From Heliocidaris tuberculata (lineage: Eukaryota; Echinodermata; Echinoidea; Camarodonta; Echinometridae): a stretch of 64,000 nucleotides of DNA. The stretch spans positions 27,608,790 to 27,672,789 of the forward strand of contig CM046836.1 of assembly GCA_025618425.1 (NCBI GenBank), in the 5' to 3' direction. The position numbers and the translations under genes are program-made. Position 1 is the stretch's first letter. The number at the start of each line of letters is the position of its first letter. Under the pieces are notes generated by a model. That model searched no databases. It saw only the letters and a list, made by a program, of their open reading frames with translations, and had not been told where the DNA came from. This document shows, piece after piece, positions 1-12,602 of this stretch.

Positions 1-1014
1 TTCCAAGTATCAATGATAACATGCAACATATAGTTTAGACGTAGCAATTCCTGTGTGGAGAAATGAATATGATAAAAATTTAGCTAATCAAAGACTACAG
101 AGTATAGAAGTAGTGAATTATAGATTCCCAAGTTATAGATTACTGTTATCATTATCATTATCATTATCATTTATTTTTCATATTCCGAATTCAGGGACAT
201 TTGAAGAACAATCCCCTTTTCATGTTTTTAGGAAGACATTTACCTTAGATATTCTTCTAAACTGACGAGGGGCGAATGAGAATGCTCAAATATTATTTTT
301 CACCATGACCAGAATTCAACTTTCTCTTAAATAGAGAGTGATAGATCACGAGTACAATACGACCAAAGTTCTCACTCTATCCTTTTGATTTTCATCATCG
401 TAAACATCTGTTTCAAAAACGCATGTACACAGCTAGTTCAAATATATCGTAAAAAGATTCGGCAGGGGTGGGGGTATGGGTAACTAACAGTACAAAACCG
501 TCCAGCATAATAAATAACTTTTCCGGACAACACTGAACAGTAACGATTATGGATATGGGACACACATTAGACATAAAGCCTCTAACATGGGCCGCGGGCC
601 GCGAAACCTGGAGGGATGGGGGGGGGGGCTGCAGCTCCCCCCCCCCCCACACACACACACTCTTTTTGAGTAGACGCATAAAAAAAAATGACCTCTAATT
701 TTCAAGGAAGAAATAATTTCTAGCATTTGATAGAATTGACGAAATTAATATAAAAGACTGTTATTGTAGTAAGAATTCCTGTAAAATGCAGATAAAATGC
801 TAAAGATATATTTTGAATGTCCCAATAATTCCGATTTATGTATCAAGATCTCTCACCCATGTCTATTTATAACATGTTTCCGGTTGGTATAAACTGGCAA
901 TACATCCCCGCCTCTTTAATGCAGTTAATGCATACTCTATAGGCCTAATGAAGCATGGATATTATAAACAAAGTGTAGAAGTAACTGACTTTTTTTTCCA
1001 TTCTCACTTTTCAG

Positions 1015-1400
1015 AAATAAGAATGACCCCCCTTTCCGTCTGATAAGTGCATCTTTACCAGTGGCCATATCCTCTATTCAAATCTGAGAGGTGCCCGTTC
1101 TAATTCGACAAGTGCCCCTTCCGCCTTCTGTTTAATGACATCTCTGATGAGTGCCCCTTTACACCTCTGATAGGTTTTCTTAAATCATTTTGAAATGAGC
1201 TCTTTTTCTTCCTAAGAAGTACAATTCCTTCTGATAAGAGCCCCTCCTCCTTTACAAAAAAAAAAAAAAAAAAAACCTCCTTCCCATTCTCATAAGTGGC
1301 AATATTCATGTGCGACAAATACCACGTTTCATTCTCTGATAATTGCTTTTTTTAATATGACATACTCCTGCTCATTCTCTTTTTTGATAAGTGCCATTGT
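1015..1400 (+). repeat. Degenerate short tandem motif (TGATAAGTGCCCC-like), copy 1
   Basis: The phrase TGATAAGTGCCCC and close variants (GACAAGTGCCCC, TGATGAGTGCCCC) recur roughly every 25-45 bp. The same array sits at 6465-6660 in the second unit. Confidence 0.55.
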
Positions 1401-4184
1401 CGTCCTTTCTCCATAATTTTGCCCCTAATTCATAGCGATTTAGAGCAACTCTGCTTGAATTTCGTCAAGGCTTGCTCCCTACGCTCGCTCGCATGGTATT
1501 TGTTGGTTTGGTTGGTTTTATTTCTGCTTTCAAATAAATACAAATTCAAACTCAAATTTAAAAACTTCAAACAATAACAAATACAGTGAGTGATTTTTTT
1601 TTTACAAAAGTAATTACATGACTAAAAGAATCATGTAACAATAATATTATAGAATAAAAGGTCTTTTCAGTCTCTCATGCCGAAACTATGTTTAAACACC
1701 TCTCAGAACTTTTTTTTCTCTTTATAATTTGCTGTTGATCATGTGGAACTAATTCCCGTGAATGAACACTGATCTCATAGAGTTCTTTGAAATCGTACTT
1801 AGAAGCTAAGATGAATTTAACAAATCGACATGACCGAGAGCACACATAAATAATTGCAAGGCAGAATCGCAAATAAGACACATTATCAATCGCATTTATA
1901 TATAAACAGGGGCGTCGCTAGCGAGGGGGGGGGGTGGGGGTGTGACACCCCAGTGAAATTTTTCGTCGGCAAATACGCCCCCTTGTCCGCAAAAGAAGGA
2001 AGGAAAGGAAAAAGAAAGAAGGAAGGGAAGGGAAAAAAGAAAAGGAAGAGAAAGGAGGAAAAAAGAAGAGAAAAAGAAGAGAAATGAAAGAAAGGGAAAG
2101 AAAAAGAAGCAAGAAGGAAGAAAAAAAAAAAAACATAGAAGCGCTCGCTCACTTCTCTCGCTCACATTTTTAATATCTTAACCATTGCCGATTATATTGG
2201 AAATTACTCTTCTTTTGGAAGAAATTGTTTTCCATCATATGTGCCTATAATGTTATACTATTCTTTTTCTAATAGATTGTTAGTACTATAACTGCAAGGA
2301 ATCGGGCGGGAAGTTGACTTTAAAAAGATTTTTTTTTTTGGAGATAACAACCTGTGACCAATAGCATATTCCTATCATACCCACTATGAGAACGGAAGAT
2401 GCCGATAAAACGTGCGTTACTAAAATCATGAGAATAGAGTAACTATACACTAGAACCTGTTCTCAGTGTATATACAAAATTCTTTTTTTCTCTCTCTCTC
2501 TCGCCCGGTCGCTACGCTCGCTCAACAGATCTTGAAACAGAAGGGTTTCGGACGGTAAGCGAGGTGCCCAAACAGAGTCATATTCGGCAGATGGTGATCA
2601 AATTATCATGGAGATCTCTTAAAGGCTTATAGTGTATTTTGATGACGAAATAACGCTTCTAACATAAAAACGAATGTGTATTTTTCCTCGCTCCCTGCTT
2701 TCGCTCGTATAATATTTAGATACAGGATGGTTTAGGATAGCAAACAAATTCGGCGAGTGAGATGACCGAATATAATTATACATATGTTTCTAAATATCTT
2801 ATCGGCCTATAACAGTATTCTAATAACGAAATAATACTTCTATCGTTAAAAGAGCGCGTTTGTGCAGGCTTGCTTTGCTCGCTCGTAATATTTAGAAGCA
2901 GAGTTGTTTGGGACAGCAAACAATTGGACTAGGGAAGAAACCAAATATATCGTTTAGATATCTTATCCTATGTATTTTGATGACAAAATAACACTTTTTA
3001 ATATAACGAGAAGCGGTTATTTTTGCCCAGCTCGGTTCGCTCGCTAGCAAAATTTAAAAACAGGGTGGTTCATAATCCGTAATCTAGCAAGAGGCTCCTA
3101 CGTTAAACTAATAAATATCAACATCTGCGATATTGTTTGAAAATAATTCTTTCTTGTGTGTATGGGGGGTGGTATTAGTCTTAAAATGCAGCATAACAGC
3201 TGCTGTCGGCAGATATAGGTCTAACACACCGACGCCCTGTATATAAATGTGAACATTCAATTCTAATTTGATATTAATCAAAATATTTAGTTCTTTGCAA
3301 TGATAAGCTTTCCATGGAACGCTGGCAAGGATTCCGCCCTGGATTAAAATTCTATTCTTTTTTGTATGGCTAAGTGTCAAGGAGGAGCTTTTATATAAAT
3401 AAATAGCTTTTATACGAAGATTTCAATAGACTTCCTGTCTCTCGCTTTTGTGTCTGACAGTGAATACTGGGTCTGAAAAGAACTCGCCACCCTACTCACT
3501 TTCGGATACAAAGGATCCCTATTGTATTTCAGGACGTAATCTTTAACCCGCCCCTGTGCATAGGTTAATGTAATAATGATTCTTAAAAGCTTCCAGGTAT
3601 CAATTTTACAGGCAACATATAGTTTAGACGTAGTAAACCCTGTGTGGAGAAATGAATATGATACAAGTTTAGCTGGATTAAAAAAAAAAACAAACAAACT
3701 ACAGAGTAAAGAGTAAAGAATGGATTCATAAGTTTTTCATTTTTTAAACATGATTAGGCATAGCACTAAATGGATGCCGATGCCATGTTAGTCATGAGTA
3801 TTAGAAATTCCTAAACGAGCGCGATAGAAGGGGGAGGGGGCAGAGCTTAATTTAGAAAAAAAAAAGTAATAAAGTTCACTTCTGGTCATGCAATTACGTT
3901 TTCAAAGAAACTGCATGTAGTAGCGAAAGGTTTAATATACTTAGCATAACATGAGAACTGGTGCACACTCTTTGAAATAGCCAAAATAAGAAAAAAGTTA
4001 TACTTGGCCTTGTTGAAAGTCACATGCACTACACACAAAAATGGGTTTATGGGACTACAAACAGAAGGGACATGAGTGTTTGCTGCAAGCATTTCAGATT
4101 ATCATTGTTATCATTGGTATCGTCATTATTATCTTTATTATTATTGTTGTTTTTAGTAGTCAGTAGTAGCAATAGTAGTAATAG

Positions 4185-4230
4185 CAGTAGTATATAGTAG
4201 TATGATTATCATTATCATTATCGCCCTTAA

Positions 4231-4285
<55 letters not shown>

Positions 4286-4440
4286 ATTATTTATTATTAT
4301 TATTATTATTATCATCATCATCACCATTATCATCATCATCATCATCATATCATATCATTACTTTCATTATCATCATTATCATTTGTATTAGTATAAGTGT
4401 TGTTATTATTTCTATTATCATCATCAGCATCATCATCATT
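4185..4440 (+). repeat. Trinucleotide microsatellite (TTA/TCA)n
   Basis: Mostly (ATT)n at 4224-4310, grading into (ATC)n. Long runs of one amino acid in both strands are low complexity, not coding. Confidence 0.9.
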
Positions 4441-5555
4441 TTGTCACATTTCGAATTCAGGAGCATTTGAAGAACAATCCTTTTCAGGAAGATATTTATC
4501 GTTGATATTCTTCTAAACTGACAAGGAAAGAATGAGAGCGCTCAAATATCATTTTACACCATGACTGAAAATCAATTGCCTCTTTAATAGACAGTGATAG
4601 ATCACGAGTACAAAATGCGAGCAAAGTTCTCTATCCTTTCGATTTTCCTTATCTTAAACATTACGTACACAACTGCTTCAAATGTGTACATCAGATTCGA
4701 GGGGAATAGAAGGGGGATGTATTGCAGTTTTCAGCACAAAACAGATCAACATGAGGCATGAATTCTTCCGCCAACATTAACGATTATGGATTATGAACGT
4801 GGGACGCACATTAAAAATACAGGCAACACTTGGTGAGACCGACATAGTAAAGGTATACATGTACATAAGTAACAATGGAATTAAAGATTTTAAAAAGGAG
4901 AATCAAACAAATATAGGCAAATTTATTAAGGGATGATTATAATAATAAGAGGGAACAAAGTGACGAAATGGGAAAGTAAGACGGAGAAGATGATAGAACG
5001 TGTTATCAGTAAAAGATAAGATGATGAGAAGGTGTTCCAATTTCGCACATTATGAATTTGGAGAAAAAAAAAATGGTTCCACTTAAGAGCAACGGGCAAT
5101 GATTTTTTTTTCCATATTTCCTCTTTAATTAGGAAGACAAGGTGCAGAGGCACAAATAAAAGCAAAGTTCTATTGTGATGTCAATATCGGTTGATGCATG
5201 TTCCTTTATACAGACTTAGATGGTTCCAGTGCGATTGTATATCCTCTACGTAGCGTAGAGGATAATAGAATTGTAGAGGCAAATAAAAGCAAAGTTCTTT
5301 TGTGATGTCAATAGGGAATGATATAGGTTGTCAGTTGGCGCATTCATGTCTGCAGGCAAATTCATGCTTTTGCTATTCTACTGCGATTTGTTTACTTATA
5401 TTATGTAACTTTATGTACCAGGAGTGTCGATCCTGTGGGGGGGGGGGGGGCAGGGGGAAGTTGCCCCCCCCCCAAGAAAATATGGGGGGCAAACATATCG
5501 CTTTGCCTCCCCCCTCCCAATAATTCCGGAGATGTAAAAAAAAAAAAAAGGTTAA

Positions 5556-6262
5556 GGCCGGCCACACCGCCAGAACTTTGCTGGAGCGTTCCTGGAGCGG
5601 TGAAAAAAATTCATCACCGCAGGTAACCGTTCACCATCGTTTAACAGAAGTTGGCCCCCGTTAAGGCAACGCCGTATACGCTCGGCCACCGCTGATGGTC
5701 CCTCCTACCGCTCCGAAAGTTTTGAGCTGCACAAAATATTGCGAGCGGTGAGGAGCGGGCAATTTTCCGCTCCGGCAAAGTTTACCACCGCTCCAACAAC
5801 GCCCAGTCAAAGTTTGGCACCGCTAGACGCAAGTTCGTGGACGCTTGGGTCCGCTAGGCCAACGCAGAAATCTTGAACGCTGGACCACCGCTGCTTCGCC
5901 AGCTTTGCCCGGGCGGTGATTAAACGTTGCACAAACTTTGGTGGAGCGGTTGTAAGCGTTTTACGAGCGGACACGGGATTGCTGGAACGGTGTCGGGCGT
6001 TGAAGCAGCGATCCATTGCGGTGATGAACTTTGGTTTGGCGTTGGTATGGAGGTGTCGGAGCTAAACCAACGCTCGCTACCGCTCGCTACCGTTAAACCA
6101 ACGCTAAAGCAACGCCGGCTTCAGCGGTGCACCGCTAAGGCAACGCCCGTGTTTTCGATTTTTTCCCATTTTGTGCGCGGTGACGAGCGTTGTCGAAATT
6201 CGGCCCCCTCTCCCTACCGTTCAAGGAACGCTCCAACAAAGTTCGGGCGGTGTGACCGGGCC
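5556..6262. mobile_element. Palindromic TIR element with TTAA target duplication, GCGGTG-rich
   Basis: Flanked by TTAA at 5552-5555 and 6263-6266. The ends are inverted: GGCCGGCCACACCGCCAGAA at left against the complement of ...GGGCGGTGTGACCGGGCC at right. The arms continue with ACTTTG-TGGAGCGTTCC. The interior repeats GCGGTG, AGCGTT and GGAGCGG in both orientations. No transposase is visible. The TTAA duplication suggests mobilisation by a piggyBac-like or other TTAA-targeting transposase (inference). Confidence 0.7.
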
Positions 6263-6464
6263 TTAAATGATGCAAAAATCGGGAAATGAAACCTTCCCTT
6301 CCAAACAAGGAAATACAAAGGGTATACCCTTTGTAATATATTACACGATTATTCTTCAATTTCGCCGCGCGCTCTGCGCGCAAATTCTCTTACTAGTATT
6401 TTCCCTGCTTCATGAAAAACTGTGGAGACTGATGCGTTTTTTAAGTACCCAAATGTAATAAAAA

Positions 6465-6660
6465 GCGCCCTTTTTTCCTTTCTAATAAGTACCCTTTCCC
6501 CTTTTGATAAGTGCCCTTTTATCTCCTCCTGATCAGTGCCCCCTTTTCATATCTGATATTTGCCTCCCCAATTCTTTAATATGTCAAAGTTTTCTCTTCT
6601 CATAAGTGCCCCCTTTCACCTCTTATAAGTGCCTTTTTCCCTCTTCTGATAAATGCATCC
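6465..6660 (+). repeat. Degenerate short tandem motif (TGATAAGTGCCCC-like), copy 2
   Basis: Same phrase family as 1015-1400 (TAATAAGTACCC, TGATAAGTGCCC, TGATCAGTGCCCC, CATAAGTGCCCC, TATAAGTGCC), spaced about 25-35 bp. Confidence 0.55.
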
Positions 6661-6899
6661 TTTTACATAATTATATTTCCCACTGTTTCTTCCTAAGAGA
6701 ACCACATCTAGCTTCAAAGAATCGGCGTGGCTTCATGTACCCATAATACTACAACTACATTGTAAGGCAGTGGGGCCGGGGGCAAGAGGGGCAGAATGCC
6801 TATCACCCCCCCCCCCCTCCCCCACGCAAAGGACTGCACATTCCGCTTGCTCGCTCCTATACTGAAATTAAGCAGATCGCATAAAGTGTGTTGATTTGT

Positions 6900-7740
6900 T
6901 ATTGATGTAATCCTAAATCATTCGACATTCCCCCAAATTAATTTTCCGTTACCATTTTAATAGACCAGTTCGGAGTTAGCTTGGGTACAAATGACCCCCC
7001 AAAATCCACATATCTTTTGCACATAGAGACATCCTACTTTGTGCCTTTTAGAATAGTCACTGCCCAAAAGGGTGAAGGTGATTCATGAATACCTTTTGTC
7101 AGCCCACTGTAGAAGAATACTTCCAGCTGTGTATCAAAGAATGTCCCTCTGATAAATACATAAATAATGATTACATGACTATCATGAGCATGTATCCAGC
7201 ACCCGTCTCAGTGGGTTTTACAATTTGGGTACAAATGACCTTTATCTGCTCATGCTCAGATTGTATCTACGAACTGGCTTATTACATCGCTGTAATTAAA
7301 GCACAAGCAAAGGACTTCAGCACTAGAAAAAAGAAAAAGTCTGAAAATTTTTGCTCACTCTTTCGCTCGCTCGCACATGAATTATTAGATGATCACACGC
7401 AACTGCTAATTGGAGAAGCGGAAGAAGTGTTCATTGAGAACCACAATGAAAATGAAGAAGATAATGATGATGCTAAATTGGGTCTATAACGCAGGGTAAT
7501 ACCAATGTCACAAAATGGTCCTTTTTTCGCTTTATATTCACCCCTTGTATTTGCCCCCTTTCCCCCCGAAATGCCCTTTATTTCTGCCCCCCCCCCCCAT
7601 TTTTAAAGACTCTCCGCCCCCCCCCCCCGGTGTGGAGAAGCTGGTAGTTAAGAGGCGTTTTAAAAATTATGTGCGAAATGAACATCGTTACGTTAGGCTG
7701 TCTTGCTCCCCCCCCCCATCCTAAAAATGGATCGACGCCC
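6900..7740 (+). repeat. Interspersed repeat with CGCTCGCTCGCAC motif, copy 1
   Basis: Aligns in reverse complement with 55195-55640: shared phrases include TTCGACATTCCCC, CAAAGGACTTCA, AAAAAGTCTGAAAATTTTTG, CTGCTAATTGGAGAAGC, GGGTAATACCAATGTCACAA. It ends in a poly-C tract and GATCGACGCCCCTG. The 134-codon open frame at 7085-7489 lies in this repeat and is not convincing as a gene. Confidence 0.6.
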
Positions 7741-10243
7741 CTGTTATGTACTCTATGTTTACAAAAAAGAACAGAATATTATTTCATATCAATGAAGCTC
7801 AATAAACAAGAACACAACATATTTTAACATGTAGAAGGATGGTTTCAGTGCGAATGCCTATCCTCTGCGTATCATTATATGCAAACAACATGAACAATTC
7901 AAATTTAGTCCAACTTATTTGCACTGCACGTGGAACTAATTCCCGTGAATGATCACTGATCTTTAATAGAGTTCTTTGAAATTCAACCATCTCCCATACC
8001 ACCTTTCAATATCTTACTCTCTTTATCTCCCCCCCCCCCCTCTCTCTCTCTCTCTCTCTTTCTCTTTTCCCCCATCTCTTTCATTTCAGAAGGCTTTGAA
8101 AACGCGTTTCCCACAGGGTTTAGATAAAACATTTCTAATTGGAGCGACGGGCCCGATATTCAAGCTGTTAGTAAAAGACGCTATTTTGCTTTCTCGTCTG
8201 TTAGTCACTAGTGCCCCCTTTTAATTCCCCTGCCTCCCCCCCCCCCCCCCCCTCTCTCTCCTTTCTCTTTTGGTCTTCTTCAGAATTAAAATCTTTGATT
8301 TTAATTAATCTCCACTACTCAGTGTACTTTGCTTCCTCCAGTATTAGTGGACAGAGCTCTCCCCCCTCCCTCTCTCTCACTTTTTTTTTTCTCTCTCTCT
8401 CTCTTTCTCTTTCGGTGGAACTTTTTGTTAAAAACAAACATCTTCCCAGTGGTTTACTGTTTGCATTTCCTTAAATGTTCTCCTCTCAGTCTTTATGTTA
8501 CTCATGTATATTTAAAAGTAGTGACCATTTAAATGATAAGAAAACAATTCACACAAATCAAGAGCAGTAACGATTGACGTATAATTTTCATGTTATAGTT
8601 ATTGCATATCGATGCATTTTCGTTAACATGAGAATATTACTTAGAAGCTAGATGAATTTAACAAAACGACATGACCGACGGCACACATAAATAATTGCAA
8701 GGCAAAATCGCAAACAAGACACATTATCAATCGCATTTATATATAAACAGGGGCGTCGCCAGCGGGGTGTGGGGGTGTGACACCCCCATTAAAAATTTCC
8801 GTCGGCAAATGCACCACCTCTGTCCACAAAAGAAGGAAGGGAAGGAAAAAGAAAGAGGGAAGAGAAGGGAAAGGAGAAAGAGAAAGAGAAAGGAGGAAAA
8901 AGAAAGGAAAAAAGAAGAGAGAGGGAAAAGGGAAAGAAAAGGAAAGAAATTGAAGAAAAAAACTGGAAGCGCTCGCTTGCATCTCTCGCTCGCATTTTAA
9001 GTTTCTTAACCACTGCTGGTTATATTGATAATTACTATTCTATTTAAAGAAAACTGGTTATCTTATGTTTCTGTCTAACTTTAAACTATTCCTCTACTCT
9101 TTGAACGTTAGTAATATAACTGTCAGGAAACGAGCGGGAAGGTGACCTAAAAATGATTAATTTTCTGGAGATAAACATCTGTGACCAATAGCCGATTCCT
9201 ATCATACCGACTATGAGAACGGAAGATGCCGATAAAACGTACGTTACTTAAATCATGAGAATAGAGTAACTTTACACTAGAACCTGTTCTAGTGTATATA
9301 TACAAAATTCTTTTTTTTCTTCGCCTGCATGCTCGATACTCTCGCTCGAAAGATCTAGAAACAGAAGGGTTTCGGACGGTAAGCGAGGTGCCAAAACTGA
9401 GTCATATTCGGCAGATAGTGGTGTATTTTGATGACGAAATAACACTTCTACAATGAAAAGGAGTGTATATCTTTCCTCGCTCGCTGCTTCCGCTCGTATA
9501 ATATTTAGATACAGGATGGTTTCGGAAAGCAAACAAATTCGGCGAGTGAGATGACCGAATATTCATGTATGCATATTTTTCTCAATATCTTATAGGCCTA
9601 TAGTTTATTCTGATGACAATAATACTACTATAAATGAGCGCGTTTTTCCTCGATCGCTTCGCTTGCTCGCAAAATTTAAAAACAGGGTGTTCATAATCTA
9701 GCAAGAGGCCCCTAAACATTCCATTAAACTAATAAATATCAACATCTGCGATATTGCTTGAAAATAATTTCTTGTGCGCAAGAATATTTTTTAAAAATAG
9801 AAAATAATTTCTTGGGAGGAGTTTTATTGGAATTAAAAATGCAGCATAACAGCTGCCGGCAAATTTAGGTCTTTCAACCAAACAGCTGCCGGCAAATTTA
9901 GGTCTTTCACCCCCGACCCCTGCATATAAATGTGTCGAACATCAGTTCCAAACTGATATTCATCAAAATTTTTAGTACTTTGCAATGATAAGCTTTCCAT
10001 GGATTCCGCCCTAGATTAAAATTCCATTCTTTGAGTATGGCTTAAGTGTTAAGGAGGAACTTTTAAACTCTAAATAGCCTTTATACGAAGATTTCAATAG
10101 ACTTCCTCTCTCTCTCTCTCTTATTGTGTGAAAAGAACTTGCCACCCTACTCGCTTTCGGATACAAAGGATCCCCATTGTATTTCAGGACGTAATCTTTA
10201 GTACCCCCGCCCTGTGTATAGGTTAATGTAATAATGATTCTTA

Positions 10244-10764
10244 GGTCATACTTAGTATGACCTAAGCATTATGTAAGCTAACCCACATCTAAGTATAGAC
10301 TATTAGCATACTTGAAAATAACTAATCGTTGCACTTTTCATTACTGTAGCCTCATTTTTTGCCTTATCATAATGTTAGTTGAATTACCAAATCAACACAA
10401 AAATACCGGTCATATCACCCCTATAGCCATTCGATCACTGACACCCCCACCCTATGCCTGAGTGACCTAGGCCAAATCTCTTTGGTCGAAAATCCAAGAG
10501 ACATAATTCGAGGATTGGTAAGACGGCATCTTTGAAAAGGTGGGAAAAGTGCCAAGTGTCCGCTTGGCGGATGGTAATTTTTAATGATTTTGCGATGAGC
10601 AATATGATTTCCTTTTCTTATTTTACGTAACTACAGTTTTTAAAAATACAATGTATTTTTACAAAGAAAAAACAATTGTTAGAATTTTAAAAATAATATT
10701 TGTGGCAAAAATAGTCAGTTTTGACTAATTGCCAAATAAAAACAAATAAGAACAACATCAACAA
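10244..10764 (+). mobile_element. Insertion with 4-bp duplication (CTTA), defined by an empty site
   Basis: The first unit reads GATTCTTAAAAGCTTCC (3570-3588 area) uninterrupted. Here GATTCTTA and CTTAAAAGCTTCC are separated by 521 bp, with CTTA repeated at 10240-10243 and 10765-10768. The insert starts with a palindrome (GGTCATACTTAGTATGACC) and ends A-rich. Class not recognised. Confidence 0.55.
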
Positions 10765-10975
10765 CTTAAAAGCTTCCAAGTATCAATGATTACATACAGC
10801 AGACGCGCCCGAAGCAGTTTGGGATTGGGGGGGGGGGGGGGGGGGGTGGGGCAAACATTCAAGGGGACTCACCCAGGCACCTGGTTATCAGATTTTCGGG
10901 GTCTTCTTTTCCTTAAAAATTCTCTGACAAACACATTTAAAAAAAAAAAAAAGGTATCACTTTTTTTTCGGTCTA

Positions 10976-11475
10976 NNNNNNNNNNNNNNNNNNNNNNNNN
11001 NNNNNNNNNNNNNNNNNNNNNNNNNNNNNNNNNNNNNNNNNNNNNNNNNNNNNNNNNNNNNNNNNNNNNNNNNNNNNNNNNNNNNNNNNNNNNNNNNNNN
11101 NNNNNNNNNNNNNNNNNNNNNNNNNNNNNNNNNNNNNNNNNNNNNNNNNNNNNNNNNNNNNNNNNNNNNNNNNNNNNNNNNNNNNNNNNNNNNNNNNNNN
11201 NNNNNNNNNNNNNNNNNNNNNNNNNNNNNNNNNNNNNNNNNNNNNNNNNNNNNNNNNNNNNNNNNNNNNNNNNNNNNNNNNNNNNNNNNNNNNNNNNNNN
11301 NNNNNNNNNNNNNNNNNNNNNNNNNNNNNNNNNNNNNNNNNNNNNNNNNNNNNNNNNNNNNNNNNNNNNNNNNNNNNNNNNNNNNNNNNNNNNNNNNNNN
11401 NNNNNNNNNNNNNNNNNNNNNNNNNNNNNNNNNNNNNNNNNNNNNNNNNNNNNNNNNNNNNNNNNNNNNNNNNNN
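10976..11475. other. Assembly gap (500 N)
   Basis: Exactly 500 N, probably a placeholder length. It truncates the 5' part of the non-LTR retrotransposon to its right and follows a 20-base poly-G tract. Confidence 0.98.
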
Positions 11476-11594
11476 AATATATAACAGTTTCACAATTTGA
11501 TGAATATATTATGAACTTTGAACGCGAGTACATCCTCTACTTCTTTTGGAATTAAGGAGCTTAAAACAAACACTTTGATGATCTACAGTTACTT

Positions 11595-12586
11595 TTGAAT
11601 AATCCCTCACCCAAACCTCTATCTGTAATAGGTTTGACAGAGACTTGGCTGTCTCAGGATTCCACTCTACCATTTTATATTGATAATTATGATTTTATCT
11701 TCAAAAACAGGCAAGGAAGAACAGGTGGAGGTGTCGCTCTGTACGTACTTAAGAGTTTTTGTTACTCTGTTCACGATAACATCTCAGTTAGTAATGACAT
11801 CATTGAATCTCTTTTATAGAAATTAAAGTGCCTGGTGCTAAGAATGTAATAGTAGGTGTTGTTTACCGACCTCCAAGCTCCAGTGGAAACGATTTTATAA
11901 TACATTTGTCCAACTTACTTCAAAGTACGACATTTAATAATAAGGACTGTTTTTTGATGGGGGACTTCAACATAAACATACTAAAATGTGCCACTAATAA
12001 TATCGCCCATGAGCTCATTGAAACTTTCTTATCTGCCTCCTTCTTGCCACTTGTTTCTAAATCCACTCGCGTAGCAAATCTATCTGCCACTCTGATCGAC
12101 ACTATTTTCTCCAACGTTATTCCTCATCCTGATTCATACATCATTCTTTCAGATACAACCGATCACTATCCAATTTTGACGTACTACACCGTATCTCAGT
12201 CACTTAATAATCATGGTCCCCGCCCTCTACGACGTAAAGTTAACAATGCGAATTTAACCCGTTTAAGTGCTAGTCTTGAAAATGTGGACTGGTCATGTGT
12301 TTTTGATATAGATGATGTGGACTCTTCGTACGATATGTTTTGTAATATTCTGAACAACCAGCTAGATATATTCATTCCCAAACAAAGAGACAATAATAGA
12401 AATTACAAAAAGTCCCCGAGACTTCCATGGATATCTAAGTCTCTACTCCGGTCTATAAATCGGAAAAATAATCTTTATTATAAGTACAAATCAAAAGGTA
12501 CAGACAAAACTAAACACAAATATACATCCTACAAAAATACATTGACTAAAATTAGAAAAGAAAAAATACTTTATAAACCAATTTGA
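11595..12586 (+). pseudogene. LINE endonuclease (EEP) domain, frameshifted
   Basis: First frame 11595-11819 has IGLTETWLSQDS, FKNRQGRTGGGVALYV. After a one-base shift, 11828-12586 has IVGVVYRPPSSSGNDF, FLMGDFNINIL, STRVANLSATLIDTIFSN, and SDTTDHYPIL. These match the exonuclease-endonuclease-phosphatase catalytic order (TETW, GGG-A-YV, YRPP, GDFN, S-LID-IF-N, SDH-P). The catalytic SDH is replaced by TTDH. A further frameshift follows at about 12570. Confidence 0.85.
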
Positions 12587-12602
12587 ACTACATAAACATG
12601 AT

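Larger units (their letters stand above)
1..10790. repeat. Diverged tandem segmental duplication (two units plus start of a third)
   Basis: Unit 1 (about 1-3590) and unit 2 (about 3590-10768) align in order: 1-140 with 3590-3720; 185-600 with 4440-4800; the TGATAAGTGCCCC-rich stretch 1015-1400 with 6465-6660; 1740-3590 with 7925-10243. The unit start (AAGCTTCCAAGTATCAAT) recurs at 10770. Unit 2 is longer because of inserted elements at 5556-6262, 6900-7740, 7985-8640 and 10244-10764. I see no credible gene in this region. Confidence 0.75.

Noticed and set aside
4160..4396. Asn/Ile/His-rich small proteins
   Set aside because: Low-complexity translation of (ATT)n/(ATC)n.
7085..7489. 134-codon frame that looks like a small protein
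   Set aside because: Lies within an interspersed repeat that also occurs at 55195-55640, where the frame is not conserved.
10786..11533. Open frames spanning the N gap
   Set aside because: They are open only because N codons are not read as stops.
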